This document shows, piece by piece, positions 54,725 to 64,000 of a stretch of DNA of 64,000 nt. Position 1 is the stretch's first letter. Every line of letters begins with the position of its first letter. The notes beneath the pieces are model-generated. The model was not told the DNA's origin and did not search any database. It was given only the letters and a program-made list of their open reading frames with translations. The translations under genes and the position numbers were made by a program. Source of the stretch: Inia geoffrensis (lineage: Eukaryota; Chordata; Mammalia; Artiodactyla; Iniidae); the NCBI GenBank assembly GCA_036417435.1, contig CM070904.1:60830408-60894407 (forward strand), in the 5' to 3' direction.

Positions 54725-56030
54725 GCCTTCCACTGCAGTGCCTTTGGTGAGAGCCACAGACTGCTCAACCTGTCTCCACCCTCGTGACGTCTGGCTCTCC
54801 CTCCGTCGCCCAGGATACACGCAAGAGGACGCAGGCCGTTGCTCAGTAGGTGTGCATATCTGGGGGGGTGCAGGCGTTCTGGGCCTCCCGTCACTGAGCA
54901 TATAGCCGTTCCCCCTGAGTGTCAGGCACCGTGCTGCGTCCTGAGTGCAAAGCAAGTTGTCCTCAGGCTCCCTCTCCCACAGGGAGACTGGCCAGCACAC
55001 CCTGAGCATCTAGGGGAGGATTTCCTCCCGAGCTGTTCCATCCTGCAAAGCTGCCCGTGCACGTTGCTTTATAGACTGCAGAGCTGCAGCTCTGCCTCTA
55101 AAGCTAACGTGTGTCCCTCTGGCTCAGAAGCAATGACCTGTCCACTGGCAGCTTTCCCAGCAGGAATAGAAAGCCTGTACTTCAAATACAGTTTCCTCTC
55201 AAAAATATAATAAAAATAAGGCACTACCCTGGTGTTTTCCATCTGTGTGCCTGCCTTTTATGGCCTGGACTCCTGACTCTCATTACAATTGCTGGCAAGG
55301 AGCTGGTGACTGAACATAGGAGTGGCTCCAGGTTTCCGGTATGGGGGCCTTGGGGGTAGCTTTGTGGTCGGTGGTGGGGTCCTTGTGTATTGAGCTCACT
55401 GGTTATTTGGGGGATGCTGATGGAGACTGCAGGAGGATTAAGCCCTCTCCCATAGCCCCCACCAGTCCTTAGCAGCATCCCAAATTGAGCCTTTGTTGCA
55501 TGAATGAAGCCAGCACTGGGAATCAGATCTGCGGCCCAGTTCCAGCTCTCATTAGCTGGAGGGGGACCTGGTACAAGACTTTGGATTCTCATCTGTAAAT
55601 AGACTGGGGTTGGACCACATCGTCTGTAAAATCCCTTGCAGTGATTCTAGGCCTTGGAGGAAGGAAATGAGATTAGAGATACAGTCTCAAACCCAGAAAA
55701 AGCTGATGATGGTGAAAATATATCTCTGAAGGAAAAATGCATGAGACTACAAATGGCGGAAGTAATGGAAAGTTCTTGCTTTTTGTCCCCCAGCATCTAT
55801 CACCACTACTTCTGACAACAGCACCTAATTTCCATTTGGGAAAGTTGTGAGGATGTTCCAGGGATGGAACCCATAACTTAAAATACATCCTGAGTCTAGC
55901 CACTTCTCCCCAGCTCTGCCCGCCTTTGTCCCAGCCACTGTTGTCTGTGCCTGCTTCCCGCAGCCCTCTCCACACAAGAGCAGTGGGAGCTTCTGTGGTT
56001 GTTGTTACCTGTTGTACATATGTCTTTCAT
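54722..56030. other. Intergenic; weak MIR at 55525-55655
   Basis: GGATTCTCATCTGTAAATAG with TGTAAAATCCCTTGCAGTGA resembles a sense MIR. The rest shows nothing. Confidence 0.45.
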
Positions 56031-56980
56031 TATTTTTTAATTTTTAAAACACAGATATAATTGACATATAACACTATATACTTTTAAGGCGTATGTGTTG
56101 GTTCGATACATTGATATATTTTACTATGATTACTGCGGTAGCCTTACTAACACTTTGTCCTGTCACATAATTATCATTTCTTTTTGTGTGTTGACAATAG
56201 TTAAGATTTAGTCTCTAAGCAACTTTGGAGTTTATAATACAGTATTATTGACAATAATCACTAGGTTGTATATTCGATTTCCAGAACTTATTTATCTACT
56301 AGTTATAAGTTTATACCCTTAAACAGCAACTCCCCAATTTCTCCACCCCCAGCCGCTGGTAACCACCATTCTACTCTCTGTTCTCACAATTTCAGTTTTT
56401 TTAGGTTCCACATATAAGTGAGATCATACAGTTTTTGTCTTTCTCTGTCTGACTTAGTTCACTTAGCATAAAGCATTCAAGGTCTATCCTTGTTGTCACA
56501 AATGTCAGGATTTCCGTCTTTTTCTTGGCTGAATAATATTCCATTGTACATATACACCACGTTTTCTTTATCCATTCATCTATCGGTGGACACAGGTTGT
56601 TTCCATAACTTAGCTAATGTGAATAATGCTGCAATAAACAAGGGAGGGCAGATACCCCTTCTAGACAATGATTTCAGTGCCTTCAGATATACACCCAGGG
56701 GTGGGATTGCTGGATCATATGTTCAATTTTTTGAGGGACTGCCATACTGTTTTCTGTAATGGCTGCACCAATTTACATTCCCACCAATGGTTTATAAGGG
56801 TTCCATTTTCTCCACATCCTCACCAACGTTTGTTATCTCTTATCTTTGATAAAAGCCATCCTAACAGGTGTGAGGTGATATATCGTTGCGATTTGATGTG
56901 CATTTCACTGATGATTAGTGATGTTGAGCAACTTTTCACGTGCGAGTTGGCCGTTTGTACGTGGAGATCTTTTTCAAACA
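56031..56980 (-). mobile_element. L1 3' kilobase, antisense
   Basis: It begins with the complement of an L1 3' UTR (AACACAGATATAATTGACAT) and extends through the end of ORF2 (complement of AATAATGCTGCAATAAACA, GGATCATATG and CTCACCAACGTTTGTTATC regions). Numerous indels break the frame. Confidence 0.92.
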
Positions 56981-57009
56981 TAACCCATGTCATGTCTTTC
57001 CTTTGAAAA

Positions 57010-57565
57010 GCCTTCCGTCTCTCCACCATGGTCAGAATAAAATTCCATCTCCTTCCCTTGGCTGGGCTGGCATCTCGTGGCTCCTTCTCCACTTCCTCTC
57101 CCATGGCTCTCTGCTCGGTTCACACTGCTTGGGCCACACTGGCCTTCATGGCTCTTCCTTAATAAGCCTGGTTTGTTCTGCCTCAGGGCCTTTGCACTTG
57201 TTCCCTCTGCCCAGGTCTTTACGTGGCCTCTATTCTCCTTTCATTCAGGCCTCTACTCAAATGCTACCTCCTAAGAGGGGCCTTCCCTGACCATCTCATC
57301 TAAAGCAGCACTCCACCCCACCCCCCCCACTTCACTCTCTACCTTCTTAATCTGCTTTGGTTGTTGGGGTTTTTTTTTCCCCAATAGCTCTTGTCATTTC
57401 TTAATTTTGTATCATTTTACACGATGTACTTGTTCGTTTTCTTTCCTACTAGTAAGTAAGCCCCAAAAGGGTGGGGATCTGACCTGTCTTGTCCCTACTG
57501 TGTCCCCAGAATATACAATAGTGCCTGGCACGTAGCTGGTGCTCAGTAGACACTAGGTGAGTGAG
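57010..57565 (+). mobile_element. L2 element, 3' part
   Basis: CAGGCCTCTACTCAAATGCT, GAGGGGCCTTCCCTGACCAT, AAAAGGGTGGGGATCTGACC and AGTGCCTGGCACGTAGCTGG lead to the GTGCTCAGTAGACACTAGGT end. This is one of the longest L2 copies in the window. Confidence 0.92.
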
Positions 57566-59994
57566 TGAGGTCAATCCATGCATTTAGCGCCCTGGCCACA
57601 CTGCTTGGTTCAGGGTAGGCACGTGACTTAACGTGGTCCAGGCAGAGTGAATCCCTGGGCTTTGTCAGAATGGCAAGCTGCGAGTGCACATTTTCCTTTG
57701 CTGCCCTACGTGTTATAATGGTGTGAGGCTGAGGCCAGAGCTGCCAGATAGATTCAGAGCCACCGGCCAACGCAAGGGAAAGCAAGACCAAGGGGCCAAA
57801 CCTGGTGGCATCCTTAGGACCTTGAATGAAGCCATGCCTGAAACTGTAACTTTTCAACCAACATGAGCCAATACATTTCTCAAGCAAAGTAGCACTGCTT
57901 CCCCACGTCTCCCAGAGGATAGAATAAGACTCAGATGAAAAAAAGTTGAGTGACTTAGCCAAGGTCACATGGTCAGATTCAGGCTCCATTTCAGCTCTTC
58001 TGACCACAGTGCCATGCTTGGTATTCTCCTCTGCGTGGCCTCAAAGGGCCCTGCTCTGGGAAAGGCAGCAGCCTTGCTGACAGGACAGAGCCCGATAGGC
58101 ATGGGGTCGTCTTAGCCTCAAGGCAGAGCAGCCTGCTGTTTGTCTTCTGTTTATATGGGGCTTTTCTTCGAAGCACCCCACCTGCTTTTGCAAATAACTA
58201 TTGCAAGTATTCCCTACAACAAGGCTAGAGGAGACAGGTCAGGTCAAACAATGGCAACAGATGTTCTCCAGCCTTAGAAACCAATGAGTGTCCAGCTGAC
58301 AGAGGCCGGAATAACAATGCAGACCTCTGTGATTTGGCTAGTGGAGTGATGTGGCACCTCACAGGTGTTTAATTCTCATTGTCCATTGGCACCACCAACA
58401 GAGCGTGAGATGTGCAATTCCTTATGTTTTAGAGAGTGGCCCTCCGCCCTCACAGGCTCCTCTCCCATGAGAGCCACTGAGGACGGCTTTGCTGGGCTGT
58501 CCTACAGGCCCGGTCTGCCCCAGTATGAGCTTCATTTCTGGAAGCTGGACTCACACTCTGTGAATCCTGAGCCCACTCTCTAGGCTTGAGGTCTTTCCAA
58601 CAGCTTCCTGCTGACAGTCCAGGGGCTGTTATCAGGAGGGAGCCTGCAGGGAAGCATCTCAGCCACACGTTCTCACGTTTGCTCCAGGCTGCCAAACAGC
58701 ATCCGGTGAGCTGTGCCCTGGAGGCGGTGCCCAGGCTCCCCTGCCAACCCTCAGGCTCTTTATGAGGAATGGGACCCCATTCATCCTTGGGAGTTGTCTC
58801 CATTCATGCATGGCAGCATGCACAACAGCTCATCAGGAACCTCCCCTGGATCTGGGATAATGACCTGCTGTGGTTCCCACTTTGCCTCTCAGCTAGCCTA
58901 TTGGGTTCCTTCCTATTATCAGCCTGCTCTGCCACTTGGACGAGCAGTATCAAGCCCGATACTCAAAGACCCCCCACCTGGCTGTTGGCACCCATTTAGG
59001 CATATGGCCCCGCAGAAGAGGGACTGGAAAACTACCCAGCATGGAGTTCGAATTCAGCTAGTAAAGATGGGAGAGCGATTTTGACTTCCTCGGGCAGTTC
59101 TCAGCAAACTAGAGTCTGGACAGAACCTACTACGCCTACGCGAAATGACCATCTGGCTTCAGACCCCTAAGGTTGGAAAATTCCCACAAATGCGTGTTCT
59201 TCCAGCAGGGAGGTGCATCAGAGTCAGTTAGGGGAACCTGGGCTCTGCCTGTGGACACTTGAGTTCAGTGATCTGGGACAGAATCACTACACACGTTTCC
59301 CTACCCCGACACCCCAAAGCCTTGAACCCCATAGACAGAAAGGAGAGCTCTGCAGATATAAGGAAACTTGAGAGGTGATCTCACCTGACAGGGAAGACGG
59401 CCGCATCTGACAGCAGACCGTCAGCTAATGGGTTTCAGCTAAAGAGCACCGGGTGTCACATGCTGCAGAGCCGAATGGAGCAAGTAGCCAGCACTTTTCC
59501 CCCACCTTCCTCATTCTCTCCTTCACTGGAACTGACAGGAATCTCCTCATAATTTGCCTCTAGGACAGCCAAGCTCTTACCACGTGGGGGACAAAGACAG
59601 CCCCTACTGTCCATCAGGGGTAACCCATGGCCAGGTTGTAGAGACAGTCTCCACTCACCCAGCAATTTGTGCTTGGCTACCCGCTAGCCAGGACCTCGGT
59701 GGGAGGCTGGCAAGTGGCAGCCACCCCAAGCCACAGGGGCTCTGCCCTCCGAAAGGGATGCTACTCTCAGTCCCAACGGGGACAGGGGCAGGGTGGATGT
59801 CTTCGGGGGAAAACCTGGCCATAGTTCAGCAGGAAGCAAGCCATGCATTTGTTCATGGCGAGAATTACATTTCACCCTTAGTTAGCCGGCTCCAAGCAAG
59901 CAGCGGTAATCTCTGCTCTAGAAGGTTGCATAGGGTAGGCTTTCTCCGCAGCTGGACTGGGATGTGTGTGGCCATAATGCTGTTTCTACTGTCA
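57566..59994. other. Intergenic, mostly unique
   Basis: A minus-strand MIR-like piece lies at about 57935-58020 (GTGACTTAGCCAAGGTCACA). The remainder shows no gene or named repeat. Open frames are short. Confidence 0.5.
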
Positions 59995-60200
59995 GCAGTA
60001 ACAGCTGGCACGTTCTAGGAACTGTTCCAAATACGTCGTGTTATTAGCTGCCTAATCCCCATTATGGTGTCTTCAGGTAGGCACTACAATTATCCCACTT
60101 TGTAGATAACCGGGGCACAGAGAGTTTGAGTAACCTGTCTGAGATCACACGGAGAGTGAGTGGAGGAGCTGGAAAGAGAACCCAGGTGTTCTGCCCCCAG
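59995..60200 (-). mobile_element. MIR element
   Basis: Complement of MIR: GTTCTAGGAACTGTTCCAAA, CACTTTGTAGATAACCGGGG, AGTTTGAGTAACCTGTCTGA and GGAAAGAGAACCCAGG. Confidence 0.9.
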
Positions 60201-61420
60201 AGTTCTCCATAGCTTGGGTATGAAGACAGGGTACCAGGTGGGTCTGCAATTCTGACAGGTCAATTCAGGGACGCATCGGATCAGAGGGAAGTGTTGGCAA
60301 AGGCACCATCTGCCTAACAGGGTGGTTAGAGTTGATGTAGTCTGGGCACTGGGAGTCAAGGCTTTTATGATTAATGTCAGATATAAGTGATTGGGTGACG
60401 TAAAAGCACCATCAGAGTGTTGTAGCCAGGTGTGGCTGGTGAGGCAGTGGGAGCACCAGATACCAGCCACAGACACCTGAAGGGCTGGGCTAACTCAACC
60501 TTCTGCTTTCCCCAGACACACGTTCCAATACCAGGAAAGAGAAACCGGAACCAAGCTCCAAAGAGCTGGCTTCAGATCCTGTCCAAGGCAGCTGTCGTGG
60601 TCCCAGAAGGCCTTTGGTTCCCTCCATCCTCTCCCTTAGCCAGGCGCCCACCTGCAGGGGGCCCTTCTCTGTGCCAGGCTTTGGAGGCACAGAATAGAAC
60701 CAAACAGCGCCTGCCTCATATGACTGTAGCTGGCGTTGCCTCTGTGTAATTCATAAGCATGCTCTGCATCGAAGAAAAGGCCACCTGCCCTCTCTTCCTG
60801 TGTGTCTGCCCAGGAGATCCCTCCCCTGCAGAGCTTCGGGAGCGGAATCCACTGAGTGCCTTGTTGAGGAGTCACCGCTCCTGCACAGGGAGGGGGCGAG
60901 CGGGAGACACTGAACAGTTCTGCTGGAACCCAAGAGCAAAGGCTTGTGAGTAGAGCAGAGAGAGCGGGGGCAGCAGCTTCCTGCATGACTGGGGGCAGGT
61001 GGTCAGCACGCCGCCTGGCCAGTGGGTGCTGCAGAGTGGATGCGGGAGGACAGGGACGTCTTGCGAACCAGGGCAAGAAGGACCTGAGATGAAAACAGGT
61101 GGCCTTGGCCAAGTGATTAAGGAATCTAGAACTCAGGGACAGAATGCCCAGGAAGGGCTATGTCCTGGGCTCACAGAGCCGTAGCCCCTGTCACTTGTGG
61201 CTGGAACTGCTCATCTGCATGGGACCTGGTCCTCCGAGGCAAACAGACACCTGAACTGGCATTTATTGAGGAGGAGAAGGAGGAGAGAAAAACGGAAGGC
61301 GACATTTCTGAGGCCCAGTCGCAGATGGAGGCTTAGAGGAGAGTCCCCAGTCTCAGTATAATTTTATACAGCGAGAGTGTACCTGCAACCCCTGAGCGTT
61401 TTCTCTCTTCTCTCTCACAC
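60201..61420. other. Intergenic, no recognised feature
   Basis: GC-moderate unique sequence. Several 60-158-codon open frames overlap on both strands, none protein-like. Confidence 0.5.
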
Positions 61421-61560
61421 TCCCCACAAACACACGTACTACAAACACACTCACTCCACCACCAACACACCCCACCACAGACACCTACTCCACCCCCACC
61501 CACCCCCACTTACACACCCAACCACGTGTGCGTGCACACACACACACACACGCGCGCGCA
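61421..61560. repeat. CA-rich low-complexity tract ending in (CA)n(CG)n
   Basis: Imperfect CA/CCACC repeats lead to an alternating purine-pyrimidine core at 61523-61560 with CGTGTGCGTG, (CA)n and (CG)4. Confidence 0.95.
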
Positions 61561-61634
61561 GGGCATCAGGCTATGACCCCAGCTTGGAGCTTCATCCTTG
61601 GGTCTATGTTCTGGAACCTTATCACAGGAACTTT

Positions 61635-62157
61635 TTTTTTTTTTTTTTTTAACATCTTTATTGGGTTAAAATTGCTCTACAATGGTGTGTCAGTTTCTAC
61701 TTTATAACAAAGTGAATCAGTTATACATATTCACAAGTTCACAAATCTCTTCCCTCTTGCGTCTCCCTCCCTCCCTCCCTATCCCACCCCTCCAGGCAGT
61801 CTCAAAGCACCGAGCTGATATCCCTGTGCCAAGCGGCTGCTCCCCACTAGCTATCTACCTTACGTTTGTTAGTATATATATGTCCACGCCACTCCCTCAC
61901 CCTCTCATAGCTCACCTCTCCCCCTCCCCATATCCTCAAGTCCATTCTCCAGTAGGTCTGTGTCTTTATTCCTGTCTTACCCCTAGGTTCTTCATGACAT
62001 TTTTTTTTCTTAAATTCCATATATATGTGTTAGCATACGGTATTTGTCTTTGTCTTTCTGACTTACTTCACTCTGTATGACAGACTCGAGGTCTATCCAC
62101 CTCATTACAAATAGCTCAATTTCGTTTCTTTTTAACGCTGAGTAATATTCCATTGTG
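61635..62157 (-). mobile_element. Young 5'-truncated L1 3' end
   Basis: Poly(T) of about 20 (complement of the A tail), then the L1 3' UTR complement (ACATCTTTATTGGGTTAAAA, CAAAGTGAATCAGTTATACA) into the last part of ORF2. TCACAGGAACTTT at 61622-61634 and 62158-62170 is a perfect 13-bp duplication. Low apparent decay suggests a recent, lineage-specific insertion. Confidence 0.94.
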
Positions 62158-62170
62158 TCACAGGAACTTT

Positions 62171-63564
62171 AGAACTGCAGTGACTAAACCCCCTAGGATG
62201 AAGTCCAGTGAGACCTTCTTATTCTAAATTCTGTTTTCCAGTGAATGCCGGCACAATGAGTTTCCAGCTGACAAGCAGAACCTCAAAGCCAGACAATATC
62301 TCAGATGATCACTCAGGGCCTAAGGGAACAGACGGGACACCACCCAAATCTCTTCCAATAATCGCAATTGCCTTTTACTAATCCTTTCCGGAAAGGACGT
62401 ATGGCTCAATCTCAATTCCAGAGTCAGTCAGTTTTTCTTGGGTAGAAATGGTGCATGCTTATCCTGGTTTGGAACCAGGCTCATAATCTGCCCCACATTA
62501 TTTATTTGCCATTACTTAGAGCATCACTTTTTGTTGGAATCTCTTCACTTTAGATTCATTACAATTGCTCTTTCAGATTCTCTCCCCCAATCACAGCAGA
62601 CTTGCTTTCGAGTGGGAGACCGTGAGGCTGCTGGGGGTGTATTTGTAGGTGGAAATCTCTGCTGGAGGGGTGGGGCAGGCATTTAGGGTGTTTGTGGAGA
62701 AGAAACGAAAAACACACCAATCCGGTGGTACCGGTCCAGCAGTCTCAGGAAGCTGCACAAGCTGGAGGTCTCTGTGGCCAGTAGATTCCATCCTGTACCC
62801 CACTCACCTTTTATCTGTGGTTTTTGTGGGCACAGGAACCCAGTCCTCGGGATGGTCCTTGTTCTCCCAAACACCTACCTCCTGGATCCCTGAGTTGGTG
62901 TTATGCAAACCTTGGAGGCCCTTGGGTTTGTCAGTCTCTCCATTCACGTCCTCTGTTCAATCTTCAGAGTCCTGGGGTGGGGAAGAAAAGGACTGCAGTA
63001 GCCTCAGAGGGCAGACCAACCTCACCAAAGTGCACGGTCTGACAAGGCCCTGTTGAGACTGTTGGGGACAGATGTCACCGTGCTTGGGGCCAAGTTTCCC
63101 CGGAGCCTCAGAGTCTCAGCAATTAATGCAAAACCCCCCGCTGGGAAAAATCTTCCCATGCAAGTTCCACCCAAAATTGTTCACAGAAGTAACCCTAATG
63201 GCAGACAAGTGTAAATCTGGACACCAGGGTTCTTCTCAAGCTAGGAAGTTATTTAAAGTCATAGGTCTTCCTACATCTTGCACATTTTGCATTCTATTCT
63301 ATATTTGTTTAATATATTTTAATTATTCACAAGCTAAATTATAACTTTCCCCCATAAGTCTTCACATTAAATGAACTCTAGGAAAATGCCTGCTCTTTAT
63401 TTGTATTCCTTGCAGTAGGATGTAATTCATTAAGAGTGGGCCTATTCTATCCCTTACTACTGTAATTGGAAGAGTAATACAACTTTCAGTACCCGTTATT
63501 GGTAGTGGAATTCTGGACAGGATATTGTGCTAAGTGTTCTCTATGTATTCCCTTTTTCCCACTT
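62171..63564. other. Intergenic, no recognised feature
   Basis: Unique-looking sequence; no gene or repeat recognised. Confidence 0.5.
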
Positions 63565-64000
63565 TTAAAAATTGAGATACGATTCCCATACCATAAATTT
63601 CAACTTTTTTTTTTTTTTTTTGCGGTACGCGAGCCTTTCACTGTTGTGGCCTCTCCCGCTGAGGAGCACAGGCTCCGGACGCGCAGGCTCAGCGGCCATG
63701 GCTCACGGGCCCAGCTGCTCCGCGGCGTGTGGGATCTTCCCAGACCGGGGCACTAACCCGTGTCCCCTGCATCGGCAGGCGGACTCTCAACCATCAACCT
63801 TTTAAAGTATATAATTCCATGGGTTTTAGTATATTCACAAGGTTGTGCAACCATCTTCACAATCTAACTTTAGAATATTTTCATCCCCCCGAAAATAAAT
63901 GCTCTGAGCATCACCTTGTGCCCTTTAGCAATCGCTCCCCATTCCCCCCTTCCTCAGCCCCTGGCAACCCCTCATGTACTTTGTCTCTATAGATACTTGC
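63565..64000 (-). mobile_element. Old L1 3' UTR, antisense, running off the window
   Basis: TTAAAAATTGAGATACGATT and CCCATACCATAAATTTCAAC before the SINE, then AAGGTTGTGCAACCATCTTC and CAGCCCCTGGCAACCCCTCA after it, are the complement of an L1M-type 3' end. Confidence 0.85.
63605..63793 (-). mobile_element. CHR-type SINE (short form), head truncated
   Basis: Poly(T), GCGGTACGCGAGCCTTTCAC and a CpG-rich body, stopping at CGGACTCTCAACC without the usual CCACCAGGGAAGCCC. It is 5'-truncated by about 25 bp. A possible short duplication (TCAAC) surrounds it. Confidence 0.92.

Noticed and set aside
54640..55009. Minus-strand frames with Ser-Leu repeats
   Set aside because: Translation of the (AG)n microsatellite.
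14246..64000. Downstream neighbour gene (DAPL1 follows PKP4 in human, as I recall)
   Set aside because: No exon resembling it is visible. In human the spacing is larger than the sequence available here.
1..64000. CRISPR arrays, operons, phage or plasmid functions
   Set aside because: The sequence is plainly a mammalian nuclear genome. The direct repeats present are transposon target duplications or microsatellites.

Overview
The window is nuclear DNA from a cetacean (whale or dolphin). The main clue is a set of tRNA-derived SINEs of the cetacean/hippo/ruminant (CHR) type, about 200 bp or about 310 bp long. They begin GGGCTTCCCTGGTGG, carry a Pol III box-B-like GGTTCG, and many have clear target-site duplications (TSDs). 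The rest of the repeat content (L1, MaLR and ERV1 LTRs, MIR, L2, MER5-like hAT elements) is ordinary for a placental mammal. There is no bacterial, phage or organellar sequence. Repeat family names come from recognition of consensus sequences, not from a search.

The only protein-coding gene I can support is the 3' end of PKP4 (plakophilin-4, p0071), on the + strand from before position 1 to about 14,245. Seven coding exons (201-351, 3718-3913, 6183-6267, 6389-6506, 9040-9168, 10895-10968, 12781-13029) join in frame. They encode the last 333 residues: the final armadillo repeats, a low-complexity Ser/Pro/Tyr-rich tail and the C-terminal PDZ ligand DSWV. Codon phases match at all six junctions. 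One intron uses a GC donor. The exon upstream of that intron begins with a donor-like GTAAAT. One 129-nt exon is symmetric and could be a cassette. A 3' UTR of up to about 1.2 kb with three AATAAA hexamers follows the stop.

From about 14.3 to 64 kb I find no gene. This is intergenic DNA built up by successive transposon insertions. 15-23 kb: scattered SINE, L1, MIR and MER5-like copies, a possible LTR/promoter-like segment near 18.95 kb, and a CpG-dense stretch at 21.95-22.65 kb. 23.6-26.1 kb: a solo ERV1-type LTR, then an old hAT-like DNA transposon split by two SINEs and an L1. 27.5-29.1 kb: two MaLR LTRs around a SINE. 29.7-35.4 kb: a nested L1 stack with two later L1s, several SINEs and a perfect 19-bp foldback. 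37.6-38.5 kb: an L1 inverted as expected from twin priming. 39.4-39.9 kb: a second ERV1-like LTR. 40-52 kb: MIR, L2, MER5-like, MLT1, L1 and SINE copies. 52-64 kb: mostly unique sequence with a G-quadruplex candidate, a (GA)n tract, L1, L2, a Z-DNA-prone tract and a young truncated L1.

I do not see a previously undescribed system. The points most worth checking are the PKP4 splicing peculiarities, the orphan CpG-rich stretch, the two LTRs with their own TATA and poly(A) signals, and the rearranged or nested L1 copies.
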